From: an uncultured Eubacteriales bacterium
GTDB lineage: Bacteria; Bacillota; Clostridia; Oscillospirales; Oscillospiraceae
Length of the DNA stretch: 29,427 bases
NCBI GenBank assembly: GCA_900553805.1
Contig: USEU01000022.1
Location: 1 to 29,427, forward strand
Direction: 5' to 3'
Below are positions 7,350-14,834 of the stretch, in pieces. The first letter of the stretch is position 1. The number at the start of each line of letters is the position of its first letter. Below the pieces are notes generated by a model. That model had not been told where the DNA came from and ran no database searches. It saw only the letters and a list, made by a program, of their open reading frames with translations. The position numbers and the translations under genes are program-made.

Positions 7350-8033
7350 TTATGCTTCCTCGTCGGAGAGGTTCTCCGTGACAAAGAGGCTGATCACGTC
7401 GGCCATGATCTCGTCGGTGTAGTCGGCGGCGATGGCGGCGGCGTTCCAGTAGGCGTAGCTGCCCTCAAACCAGCTCATCAGGTCCTCCACGTCCTCGGCG
7501 TAGCGGAATTCCAGATGATAGGTGGTCTCCATGGTGTCGGGGGAGAAGGCAAAGTAGGTAAACTGTCCGGCGTCCGCGTCGTCGGTCTGGTAGAACAGGA
7601 AGTCCTCGTCGCAGTCTACGTCAATGGTGTGGTAGCTGTGGGAGAAGACCTCGTTGCCCTCGGCGTCCAGGCCGGTGATCACATCGCCGTCCATGACGAA
7701 CTGGGCGACGCCGCCCAGGAAGTAGCAGTCAAAGCGCATGCTCTCCGGGTCATTTTCGTAAGCCTGGGTCGCCTCGTCGCCGTAGATCTCAGCCATGCAC
7801 ATGCTCAGCAGCAGATCGGTGGCGTCCTCGGCGTATTCCTCACCCACCAGGGGCGCGGCGGCATCCAGCCACAGCTGGCGGTATTCCTCCTTGGCCATCT
7901 CCGGGAACAGCTCCACGTAGGTGCCGCTGATCCCGGCCAGATAATCCTCCTGGACCTCTTCCGCCCCGGCGAAGGACACCACCGACACCAGGCAGACCAG
8001 ACACAGAACAAACGCAATCATTTTCTTTTTCAT
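7350..8033 (-). CDS. Secreted ZinT-like metal-binding protein
   Basis: The 227-residue product has an N-terminal signal peptide (MKKKMIAFVLCLVCLVSVVSFAGA); a lipobox is not clear. The C-terminal part follows the ZinT/YodA pattern: a beta strand FTYFAFSPD, then YHLEFRYAEDVEDLMSW, then a Tyr/Trp-rich turn and a terminal acidic helix. In E. coli ZinT the metal is held by three histidines (FSDH and HFH). Here only one His aligns; the others appear replaced by Asp/Pro and Glu. A metal-related role is supported by the promoter, which carries two TTAGC-N4-GCTAA operators of DtxR/MntR-like form. The start at 8033 has AAGGAGAG upstream. Family assignment is by eye and moderately sure; metal identity is unknown. 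Confidence 0.68.
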   Translation of the reverse strand: MKKKMIAFVLCLVCLVSVVSFAGAEEVQEDYLAGISGTYVELFPEMAKEEYRQLWLDAAAPLVGEEYAEDATDLLLSMCMAEIYGDEATQAYENDPESMRFDCYFLGGVAQFVMDGDVITGLDAEGNEVFSHSYHTIDVDCDEDFLFYQTDDADAGQFTYFAFSPDTMETTYHLEFRYAEDVEDLMSWFEGSYAYWNAAAIAADYTDEIMADVISLFVTENLSDEEA

Positions 8034-8057
8034 AATTGACTCTCCTTATTTTTTGAA

Positions 8058-8071
8058 TTAGCCTATGCTAA
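8058..8071. promoter_or_regulatory. Operator-like inverted repeat, leader-proximal copy
   Basis: TTAGC-CTAT-GCTAA, a perfect 5-bp inverted repeat with a 4-nt spacer, lies 25 nt upstream of the ZinT-like start codon. It has the same half sites and spacing as the copy at 8119-8138. Confidence 0.65.
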
Positions 8072-8118
8072 CCACTGCTCAAACAAAAATCCCCACCCAG
8101 GGAGGCCTCTATTTCAAC

Positions 8119-8138
8119 TAGTTAGCCGTTGCTAACTA
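8119..8138. promoter_or_regulatory. Operator-like inverted repeat over the transcription start
   Basis: An 8-bp perfect inverted repeat around the 4-nt centre CGTT (TAGTTAGC/GCTAACTA). It begins 6 nt downstream of the -10 box, so a bound repressor would block initiation. The half site resembles DtxR/IdeR/MntR operators, which contain TTAG..CTAA. Identity of the regulator is inference; it is not encoded in this window. Confidence 0.72.
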
Positions 8139-8144
8139 AAACGC

Positions 8145-8173
8145 ATTATACACCACACTCCTCACCTTGTCAA
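8145..8173 (-). promoter_or_regulatory. Consensus promoter of the ZinT-like gene
   Basis: On the minus strand TTGACA (8168-8173) and TATAAT (8145-8150) are perfect consensus boxes separated by 17 nt. Such a strong promoter with an overlapping operator fits a tightly repressed, highly inducible gene. Confidence 0.9.
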
Positions 8174-8192
8174 CCCCTCATTTTCCCTTGTT

Positions 8193-8229
8193 CCCCTCTC
8201 AGTTAGGCTTCAGACCTGACTGAGAGGGG
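8193..8229. repeat. Dispersed palindromic repeat, copy A
   Basis: CCCCTCTCAGTTAGG (8193-8207) pairs with 8215-8229 (one G-T wobble) around a seven-base loop. The ACTGAGAGG end is shared with the repeat at 14698-14745. It lies 35 nt past the stop of the degenerate kinase gene and may stop or stabilise that transcript, though no T run follows. Confidence 0.65.
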
Positions 8230-8263
8230 GAAGGACATGATCTAATCGTCCCCCAAAGGCCCC

Positions 8264-8692
8264 CTACGGCCTCCTTGGTTTTCGGACGTAGTAGCAGGTG
8301 CCGTTGCGGGGGAAGAAGTCTAGGGTGGCTTTGCTGTTGGGGCTGGCGCAGTCGTAGAAGAGCTTTACACGCTGGAAGAAGGCCTGTTTGCCGGCCTCCA
8401 GTTCGGCTTCCCGGCCGGCGGCGCAGACCACGGCTCCGGCGGCGTTCCGGGTGACCAGGGCCTTGGGGTAGAATTCGCCGATCTCCACCGGGACGTCCTT
8501 TACCAGGTCCCAGCCCCGGTAGTGGATGCACTCCGCCGTCTCGGACAGGGGACTGCCCGCCATGTAGCGGCCCTTCAGGATCATGCCGGGGCGCAGCTGC
8601 CAGGCGGCGGAGGCAGGCTCCCCGCAGGCGGGGCAGATGCCCTCCTGCCGGGGGGCAAAGCAATAGATGCAGCGGTCAAATCGTTCGTCCAT
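8264..8692 (-). CDS. Zinc-ribbon plus degenerate kinase N-lobe (pseudokinase fragment)
   Basis: The 142-residue product starts with a zinc-ribbon (C8, C11, C20, C23). Residues 33-140 align by eye with the N-lobe of the neighbouring kinases: LRPGMILKGRYMAG matches the start of their kinase domain, and VPVEIGEFYPK matches PVAVKEYFPK. The ATP-anchoring Lys is Gly (G72), the Gly-rich loop is lost, and the protein ends where the hinge would begin (YYVRK). There is no C-lobe in any frame downstream, so it cannot be an active kinase. It starts 4 nt after the stop of the soluble kinase with AAGGGT upstream and is the last gene of the island. It may be an eroded gene or a binding/decoy module; the intact frame favours the latter slightly. 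Confidence 0.7.
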   Translation of the reverse strand: MDERFDRCIYCFAPRQEGICPACGEPASAAWQLRPGMILKGRYMAGSPLSETAECIHYRGWDLVKDVPVEIGEFYPKALVTRNAAGAVVCAAGREAELEAGKQAFFQRVKLFYDCASPNSKATLDFFPRNGTCYYVRKPRRP

Positions 8693-8696
8693 ACCC

Positions 8697-9710
8697 TTAC
8701 AGCTCTTTCATTTTCTGGTAGATCTCCGCGAAGATGCTGCGGATGCGGTGCATTCCGGCCAGCAGGCGGCTTTCGGCCTCCTGGATCTGCGGCGGATCGG
8801 TGATCTGGGTGGTGGGGATGACGGGGGCGGCGGGCTGCTCCGGCTCCACGTACAGCCGCTGCCAAAGCTCCGCCATGTCCTGGATGCGCTGCTGAACGGG
8901 GATCTCCAGGCCGTCCAGGATGGCCTTTTCCTGCCAGGCAGGCATCCGCACCCCCAGCTCCGTCGGGGTGGGCAGGGGGGTGCCCGTCAGCCGGTCGAAG
9001 GCCTGGGTGGGCAGCTTGCCGGTGAGGCAGTAGTAGATGGTGGCGCAGACGCTGTATACGTCCGTCCAGGTGCCCTGGCCCCGGGTGCGGTACTGCTCCA
9101 CGGGGGCGAAGCCCTCCTTCATGGCCAGGGTCATGGGCTGGCCGGAGGAGGCGTCCCGGGCGTTGCCGAAATCGATCAGGCGCATGGTGCCGTCGGAGAG
9201 CATCATGATGTTGTCCGGGCTCACGTCCCGGTGGATCAGCCCCGTCTCGTGCACCTGGCCCAGGGCGCGGATGATGGGAGCCATGGCGGGCAGCAGCACC
9301 TCCGGCGGGATGCGCCCGCCGAAGCCCGCCGCCATCTGCTTCAGGTTTTTGCCGTCCAGATATTCCATGACCAGGTAGGCGGTGTGGTTTTCTTCAAAGA
9401 AATCAGTGACCCGCACCACGCATGCCACATGGTTCAGCTGCCGCAGGGTCCTTGCCTCCCGCAGGAAGCGCTCCATGCCCACGGCATAGGTCTGCTCCAT
9501 GCCCGCCATGCAGCGGATGTCCGCCCCCCGCTGGGTGATGCGCTGGGCGCAGAAGCTGGGGAAATATTCCTTCACCGCCACCGCCCCGTCCAGCCGGGTA
9601 TCCAATCCTTGGTAGGTTATGCCGTAGCCGCCCACGCCCAGCACCCGCTCCAGCCGGTACCGTCTGCCGACCATCGCGCCGGGGCTGAGGGCCTTGGTCA
9701 CTTGCTCCAT
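8697..9710 (-). CDS. Soluble Hanks-type Ser/Thr kinase
   Basis: A 337-residue protein kinase with all key elements: Gly-rich loop GVGGYG (25-30), VAVK lysine K47, alpha-C Glu in FLREAR (E85), catalytic HRD (160-162) in HRDVSPDNIM, DFG (180-182) and the APE-like segment FAPVEQY. The kinase core ends near residue 265; about 70 residues follow with Pro/Gln and a charged helix, without a membrane segment. It phosphorylates proteins on Ser/Thr in the cytoplasm; likely substrates are the FHA-bound partners of the island, which is inference. Start: ATG at 9710 with GAGGTG upstream, itself inside the stop region of the receptor kinase, so translation is coupled. Confidence 0.93.
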   Translation of the reverse strand: MEQVTKALSPGAMVGRRYRLERVLGVGGYGITYQGLDTRLDGAVAVKEYFPSFCAQRITQRGADIRCMAGMEQTYAVGMERFLREARTLRQLNHVACVVRVTDFFEENHTAYLVMEYLDGKNLKQMAAGFGGRIPPEVLLPAMAPIIRALGQVHETGLIHRDVSPDNIMMLSDGTMRLIDFGNARDASSGQPMTLAMKEGFAPVEQYRTRGQGTWTDVYSVCATIYYCLTGKLPTQAFDRLTGTPLPTPTELGVRMPAWQEKAILDGLEIPVQQRIQDMAELWQRLYVEPEQPAAPVIPTTQITDPPQIQEAESRLLAGMHRIRSIFAEIYQKMKEL

Positions 9711-9721
9711 TGCTTGTCACC

Positions 9722-12205
9722 TCATTCCGTAATTTCGTAGGGGATGTTGTACTCCTGGGCGCAGCGCAGGGCGTCGGAGCCTTCCGGGCAGTGGATGACC
9801 AGGCCAGGGAAGCTCATGCCGGTGTTGGTCAGGAAATCTCCCTCATCCAGCCCGGTGATGACGGTGTCCCGCCCGATCCACAGCTCCCGCAGGTTTTCGC
9901 AGTCGGCGATGGCGTCCCGCCACAGCTCCGGCAGCTGCTCCGGCAGCCGCACATACCACAGATTCGGGCACCAGTTGAAGGCGCAGCCGCTGATATCCGT
10001 GATGTTATCCGGCAGCGCCAGCAGCTCAAAGCCCGCGCTCAGGAACGCCTGGAAGCCGATGCGCTCCACGGTGCTCCCGAAGGAGACGTCCCACAGCCAG
10101 GGGCAATTTTCAAAGGCGTTGTCGCCCACGCAGGTCACGCCGTCGCCAATGGCCACGACGTAGATGTTTTCCCGCTCCTGGCTCCATGGAGGCAGTTCCC
10201 GGCCCTCGACCCAATCCGCCGCATTTTCGCCCTCCATCCAGGTGCCGTTGAAATCCCACATGGCCCCGGAGCCGTTGATGCGAAGCAGGCCGGTGTCCCG
10301 GTTCAGCTGATAATAGACATCGTCGCCGCACTGGCCCTCTGATGTCCATTCCAGGGTACCGACGGACTGAAATTCATGGCCGTAGATGCGGGCGTAGTCC
10401 TCCGCCGCCGAGTTGGTGTAGCCATGGATCGTGACATTTGTGCCGGTGAAAATCGGCTCAGTGCTGTACAGATTCAGGCGGGTAGCGGGGCCGATGGTGA
10501 CGGACTGGAGGCCCTCCATTCCCTGGAACGCGCCCCGGTACACATAGCGCAGGCTGTCCGGCAGGGTAAGCTCCGTCAGGGCGTTGCCAGCGAAAGCAAA
10601 GGGGGCAATGTACCGCAGCCCCTCCGGCAGCTGCACGCTATGCAGATTGCAGCGATAAAACGCCTGCATACCGATGCCTCGCAGGCTGCTGGGCAGTTGC
10701 ACACTTTGCAGATTTTCAAAGGTATCGAAGGCCCGCTCTCCGACCTCCGTGATGCCCTCGCCGATCACCACCGCGGTGATCTCGTCCCGGTAGTCGTTCC
10801 AGGGGGCGTAATCCGCCCAGGGCGCGTTCCACCAGGCGGCGTAGTTCTGCATCTTTCCCTCCCCCTCGATGGTCAGGGTTTGGGTGGTGCGGTTCAGCGT
10901 CCAGGTCATGCCCTCGCCGCACTGGCCGGATACGATCTCGTCGCCAGCAGGGATGGCTTCCTCCGTGGGGGCCAGGGTGGGCCAGAAGGAGGTCGGCTCC
11001 GGCTCCGGGCCCGGCGCGGGCTGCGCCTTCCCTGCGATCAGCGCCGCCGCAATGCCGATGGCCGCCACCGCCAGCACCGCCGCCGCGCCGGGCAGCAGCC
11101 AGCGCCGCACCTGGGCGGGGACCTCCCACCCGGCGATCTTCAGCACGGGGACCTTCTTTTCAGGCTCCTTTTTGGGAGCGCCCTTTTTCACGGGCTGCTT
11201 TTTCCCCTTGGGGGCGGGCTTGGACGGCTCCGGGGCGGGGACGTCCTCCGGGAACAGCTCCCGGTACAGCGCCTCCACCGAGGCGGTGCGGTTTTCCGTG
11301 CGCAGCTGCAGGCCGTGCTCCAGGGCGCGGCACTGGTATTCCGGCAGCTGGGGCGCCTTCTTGCTCAGGTCCAGGTCCTCATATTCCAGCAGCCGGTCGG
11401 GGGAATCCAGCAGCACCTCGCCGGTGACGCAGTAGTAAATGGTGGCGCTCATGGCGTATACATCCGTCCACGGCCCCAGGTTTCCCCGCTTCTGATACTG
11501 CTCGATGGGGGCAAAGCCCCGCTTCAGGATGGCCTCGGTGGAGGCGGAGGAGCCGTTTGCCACGTCCCGCACCGCGCCGAAGTCCAGCAGCTTCGCCCCG
11601 CCGCCGGGCAGCAGCATGATGTTGTCCGGGCTGATGTCCCGGTGGATCAGTCCCGCCTTGTGCACCATGGCCAGCGCCCGCAGAATGGGGCGGAGGATGG
11701 ACATGGTCTCCTCCACGCTGAGCTTGCCGCCCTGGTCGGCCACGTGCTGCTTCAGGGTGATGCCCTCCACATATTCCATGACGATGTAGGCGGTGTTGTT
11801 GGCCAGGAAGAAGTTGCGCACCTGGACGATCTCCGGGGTCTGGGAGAACCGGGCCAGCATTTTCGCCTCCCGCAGGAAGCGCTCCTTGTTGTTGCGGAAG
11901 CGGGTCTCGCCGTCGGTGGTGCAGATGGATACGTTGGTGCTCACGGAGCACTCGCGCATCACCACCTCTTTGGGGAAATATTCCTTCACCGCCACCGGCG
12001 TGTCCAGGTACAGGTCCCAGGCCAGGTAGGTGATGCCGAAGCCGCCCTGCCCCAGCACCCGGCCAATCAGGTATTGCTCCTTCAGCACCGTGCCGGTGGG
12101 CAGCTGGTGGATATCATTCTGGGTGCGCTCGTCATAGCCGCAGTGGGGGCAGACCGGCTGGTCGTCCTTGAGCCGCATGCAGCTGTAGCAGCGTTTTTGT
12201 TCCAT
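9722..12205 (-). CDS. Receptor-like Ser/Thr kinase with zinc-ribbon, TM and BspA-like LRR ectodomain
   Basis: The 827-residue product has, in order: a zinc-ribbon (C6, C9, C19, C22); a kinase domain (about 38-310) with GQGGFG, K74, HRD 188-190 and DFG 208-210, all intact; a Lys/Pro-rich juxtamembrane segment; one TM helix at about 375-400; and a large outer part. The outer part holds two copies of a module starting GQCG (the second at about residue 633) in which a short beta element (LTIEGEGKM, LRINGSGAM) precedes BspA-like LRR_5 repeats such as ITEVGERAFDTFENLQSVQLP. This is a bacterial parallel to plant receptor kinases; the ligand is unknown. I prefer ATG 12205 (GAGGTG 6 nt upstream) over an in-frame GTG at 12214 that overlaps the Shine-Dalgarno sequence. 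Confidence 0.92.
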   Translation of the reverse strand: MEQKRCYSCMRLKDDQPVCPHCGYDERTQNDIHQLPTGTVLKEQYLIGRVLGQGGFGITYLAWDLYLDTPVAVKEYFPKEVVMRECSVSTNVSICTTDGETRFRNNKERFLREAKMLARFSQTPEIVQVRNFFLANNTAYIVMEYVEGITLKQHVADQGGKLSVEETMSILRPILRALAMVHKAGLIHRDISPDNIMLLPGGGAKLLDFGAVRDVANGSSASTEAILKRGFAPIEQYQKRGNLGPWTDVYAMSATIYYCVTGEVLLDSPDRLLEYEDLDLSKKAPQLPEYQCRALEHGLQLRTENRTASVEALYRELFPEDVPAPEPSKPAPKGKKQPVKKGAPKKEPEKKVPVLKIAGWEVPAQVRRWLLPGAAAVLAVAAIGIAAALIAGKAQPAPGPEPEPTSFWPTLAPTEEAIPAGDEIVSGQCGEGMTWTLNRTTQTLTIEGEGKMQNYAAWWNAPWADYAPWNDYRDEITAVVIGEGITEVGERAFDTFENLQSVQLPSSLRGIGMQAFYRCNLHSVQLPEGLRYIAPFAFAGNALTELTLPDSLRYVYRGAFQGMEGLQSVTIGPATRLNLYSTEPIFTGTNVTIHGYTNSAAEDYARIYGHEFQSVGTLEWTSEGQCGDDVYYQLNRDTGLLRINGSGAMWDFNGTWMEGENAADWVEGRELPPWSQERENIYVVAIGDGVTCVGDNAFENCPWLWDVSFGSTVERIGFQAFLSAGFELLALPDNITDISGCAFNWCPNLWYVRLPEQLPELWRDAIADCENLRELWIGRDTVITGLDEGDFLTNTGMSFPGLVIHCPEGSDALRCAQEYNIPYEITE

Positions 12206-12232
12206 ATCAGTCACCTCGTCTTTCCTGGCCGG

Positions 12233-12949
12233 TCAGCAGAAAACTGCCGCGGCGGTATAGTTGTCGCTGCCCTCCGTCAGCCGCGGGCGGAGGATCTCCT
12301 CCATGCGGCTGAGCCAGTCCTCCGGGCTTTGAGCGTCGCGGAGGGCCTGCTCCATTTCGGCCTCATATACGTTTTCCCAGAAGCCGTCGGTGCACAGCAG
12401 GAAGGCGTCCTTGCCTCCGGTGAGCATCATGGTGGGGGACAGATCCGGCCGGGCGTTGTCCGCCCCCAGCGCCCGCAGCACCCGGTTGCGGTCCTCGTGA
12501 AAGCGGATCTGGTCCCGGGTGATCTCCCCCATGAGCACCGCCATCTGGGAAACGCTGTGGTCCATGGTCTGGCTTTGCAGCCAGCCGCCGGAGAAATGGT
12601 AAAGGCGGCTGTCGCCCACGTGCATCCACCGGGCACGCCCGTCCTCGATGTACAGCAGCACCAGGGTGGTCTTCATGCTCCCCTGGGTCTGCTGCTGCAA
12701 TTGGAGCACCGCCTGGTTTGCCATCCCGGCGGCCTCCAGCATCCGCTCGTCGGTGAGCAGGCTGCCGCCCCGGGCGGCGTCGCTCAGGGCCTGCCCGGCG
12801 GCCTGGGAGGCCTGCTGCCCCCCGGCGTAAGCGCCCAGCCCGTCGCCCACATAGACCCAGGTGCTGTCGTCGCCCTCAAAAATGCGGACGGTGTCGTCGT
12901 TGGTGCTTCGGCCGCCCCGGTTCGTCAGGCTGGCTGTTCTGATCTTCAT
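12233..12949 (-). CDS. Soluble PP2C-type Ser/Thr phosphatase
   Basis: The 238-residue PP2C domain removes phosphate from Ser/Thr and should oppose the neighbouring kinases. Metal-binding and core motifs are present in order: RSTNDD (14-19), VGDGLGAYAGG (D36, G37), MHVGDSRLYHF, LLCTDGFWE and the terminal SDNYTA with the metal-binding Asp. The usual Glu of the first motif is Asp, a mild change. It is about the size of a minimal PP2C (Stp/PrpC-like) with no extra domain. GGGAGGG lies 7 nt before the ATG at 12949. It is 27 nt downstream of the membrane phosphatase gene and 27 nt upstream of the receptor kinase. Confidence 0.92.
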   Translation of the reverse strand: MKIRTASLTNRGGRSTNDDTVRIFEGDDSTWVYVGDGLGAYAGGQQASQAAGQALSDAARGGSLLTDERMLEAAGMANQAVLQLQQQTQGSMKTTLVLLYIEDGRARWMHVGDSRLYHFSGGWLQSQTMDHSVSQMAVLMGEITRDQIRFHEDRNRVLRALGADNARPDLSPTMMLTGGKDAFLLCTDGFWENVYEAEMEQALRDAQSPEDWLSRMEEILRPRLTEGSDNYTAAAVFC

Positions 12950-12976
12950 ATGGCATCCCTCCCGGTATCGCCGCGG

Positions 12977-14017
12977 CTATTCCTGGTATTCCAGGATCAC
13001 CGCCGTGTGATTGTCCTGATAGCGTTTGTCCGCCGCCGCGATCCGCTCCGCCATGGCCTGGGCGGCCGCCTCCGGCTCCATGGCCATCAGCGCCTCCAGC
13101 GTCTGGTCGGTCAGAGTGCCGAATACGCCGTCGGAGGCCAGCAGAATTTTGTCTCCTGATATTAGTTTAATGCCTGCGTCGTTCCTGTCAAGAGCCGGAA
13201 TGTGCCCGATGCCAAAATAGCTGGTCAGGGCGCGGGCCTGCCGGTCGGCGCGGACCCGGCTGCCGGGGATCTCCCGGTTCAGGGCCCGGACGGCCAGCTC
13301 CTCCTGGAAGATGTGCTCCCGGCTCAGCTGGATCAGTCCGCCACCCCGGTACAGGTACACGCGGGAATCGCCCACGCAAAGGAAGTGGAGCAGCCCGCCC
13401 CGGATGACGGCGGCCACCAGGGTGGAGCCGCTGCGCTCCTGCCCCTGGAGCATCCCGTTTACCTGGGCGTTGGCCCGGATGGCCAGCTGAAGCAGCAGGT
13501 CGGCGCTGCCGAAGGTAGGGTCGGCCCGGAGGAAGCCCTCCTCAAAGCAGCGGATCAGGGCCTGGCTCACCGCCCGCCCGTTGGACAGGCCGCCCATGCC
13601 GTCCGCCACTGCCGCCAGCACCCCCCGCGCGCCGTAGACCGCCGGGTCGGTGCAGACGTAGGAATCCTGCTGATCCTCCCGCTTGCCGATGTGCTGATGC
13701 ACGGCGGCGCGGACGCTGCCCTTGACCGGGGGCGCGGTGATCTCGCTGGTGGAGGGCAGGGGAGCCTCCTGCGCCGGAAGATCGGCGGGGGCCGGTTCCA
13801 CCGCCGCGGTGCCGCCCTTTCGGGCCCGCCTGCGCCGCAGCAGCACCACCAGCACCGCCGCCAGCAGGGCAAGCACGATGCCCAGCGCCCCCAGAAGCAT
13901 GCCGCTGCCCCCGCCGGCCTCCGGCGCGGGCGGCGCGGCGGTCTCGGTGTAGGATTCGATCACCAGCGGCCCGGCGTCGGCGGCCCGGGTCTCAGGATGT
14001 TCCATGGAGCTTACCAC
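12977..14017 (-). CDS. Membrane-anchored PP2C-type phosphatase
   Basis: A PP2C with an N-terminal membrane anchor. A short outer segment of about 35 residues is followed by one TM helix (MLLGALGIVLALLAAVLVVLL), an Arg-rich stop-transfer, a Pro/Ala linker and a C-terminal PP2C domain of about 240 residues. PP2C motifs: GKREDQQDSY, VADGMGGLSNG, CVGDSRVYLY, LLASDGVFGTL and the terminal DNHTAV. Start choice is uncertain: GTG 14017 has GGGGAGGG 7 nt upstream and overlaps the stop of the FHA gene by 7 nt, while ATG 14005 lacks a good site but follows that stop by 5 nt. Having one membrane and one soluble phosphatase side by side suggests separate pools of substrates. Confidence 0.88.
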   Translation of the reverse strand: MVSSMEHPETRAADAGPLVIESYTETAAPPAPEAGGGSGMLLGALGIVLALLAAVLVVLLRRRRARKGGTAAVEPAPADLPAQEAPLPSTSEITAPPVKGSVRAAVHQHIGKREDQQDSYVCTDPAVYGARGVLAAVADGMGGLSNGRAVSQALIRCFEEGFLRADPTFGSADLLLQLAIRANAQVNGMLQGQERSGSTLVAAVIRGGLLHFLCVGDSRVYLYRGGGLIQLSREHIFQEELAVRALNREIPGSRVRADRQARALTSYFGIGHIPALDRNDAGIKLISGDKILLASDGVFGTLTDQTLEALMAMEPEAAAQAMAERIAAADKRYQDNHTAVILEYQE

Positions 14018-14652
14018 TGGAAGCCCTCCCCGCACAGGGGAACAAAGATGTAGGTGCCGCTGCCGATCTCCAGCCGGTCGCCGGAATTCAGCTCGGTGGT
14101 GCTCAGCACGGGCTTGCCGTTGCGGCGCACCAGGCTGGAGCCGCTGGCGGGGGCAAAGTAAAAGAGCTTGTCCCGGTCGTCATAGGCGATCAGCGCGTGG
14201 CGCTCCCGGGAGACGGTGTTGTCGCTGGAGAGCACCACGTCGTTGGCCTTGCTGCGGCCGATGTAGTTCATCTCCGCGTGGAGCCGGTAATCCCGGCCCT
14301 TTTCCGTGCCCTCAATGCACACCAGCCACCCGGTCACGGGCTGGATGGCGGTATCGCCGTAATTCACCGGCATGGTGGGGTCGTAGTGGTCCTGCACGGC
14401 GTCCGCGTCCCGGTAGTCGTTGACGTCCGCCCAGTGCTCCGGCGCGGGATTGACGGGGACGGTAGCGCCCCGGGCGGGAGCCGCCGGGCCGCGCACGGGC
14501 TGGGTCTTGCCGTAGTCGTCCGGCTCGCCCCACATTCCGTCGTCAAAGCCGCCCAGGGGCAGGGTGTGCCTCGCCAGCGCGGCGCATTCCGGGCATTCCG
14601 GGGTGATGGAGTCGTCGTAGCGGTGTCCGTTCTTGCAGGTTTTCAGTGCCAT
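14011..14652 (-). CDS. Zinc-ribbon FHA-domain protein
   Basis: The 213-residue product begins with a small Cys motif (CKNGHRYDD, then CPEC), continues through about 85 residues of Pro/Asp-rich linker with scattered Thr, and ends in an FHA domain (about 120-210). The FHA phosphothreonine pocket motifs are visible: YIGRSKANDVVL (conserved GR), then SRERHALI (conserved S and H); the usual NGT-type turn is replaced by SSLVRRNGKPV. FHA domains read phosphothreonine, so this is a cytosolic adaptor in the island. The linker contains TQPV and TVPV sites that a kinase could modify, which is inference. AGGAGG lies 9 nt before the ATG. Confidence 0.9.
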   Translation of the reverse strand: MALKTCKNGHRYDDSITPECPECAALARHTLPLGGFDDGMWGEPDDYGKTQPVRGPAAPARGATVPVNPAPEHWADVNDYRDADAVQDHYDPTMPVNYGDTAIQPVTGWLVCIEGTEKGRDYRLHAEMNYIGRSKANDVVLSSDNTVSRERHALIAYDDRDKLFYFAPASGSSLVRRNGKPVLSTTELNSGDRLEIGSGTYIFVPLCGEGFQW

Positions 14653-14697
14653 GATGAGTTACCTCCTGTATTCCTGTTGATTGAATTAATTTCCCTT

Positions 14698-14745
14698 GGC
14701 TCCCCCGCTGGGGGAGCTGGCAGGCCGAACGGCCTGACTGAGAGG
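14698..14745. repeat. Dispersed palindromic repeat, copy B
   Basis: Two perfect hairpins in tandem: GCTCCCCC/GGGGGAGC (14699-14717) and CAGGCCG/CGGCCTG (14721-14736), followed by ACTGAGAGG. It shares GGCTCCCC with the copy at 23085 and ACTGAGAGG with the copy at 8193. It lies in the 182-bp gap between the kinase-FHA gene and the zinc-ribbon FHA gene and could split the island into two transcripts. Confidence 0.72.
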
Positions 14746-14834
14746 GTACCGCAGTTCGTTGAATGGCAGCAGCTCAAATATGCAGCGGCTGCTTTCAGAT
14801 GACAGAATCATATCATATCGCTTCCCGTCCGGGT

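Noticed and set aside
8199..8692. A frameshifted full kinase at the end of the island
   Set aside because: None of the frames downstream of the N-lobe carries HRD or DFG motifs; the C-lobe is simply absent.
10376..13159. A very long plus-strand open frame opposite the kinase and phosphatase genes
   Set aside because: It is the antisense of real genes with clear motifs; the protein is low-complexity and rich in Gly, His, Gln and Val, as expected from GC-rich shadow frames.
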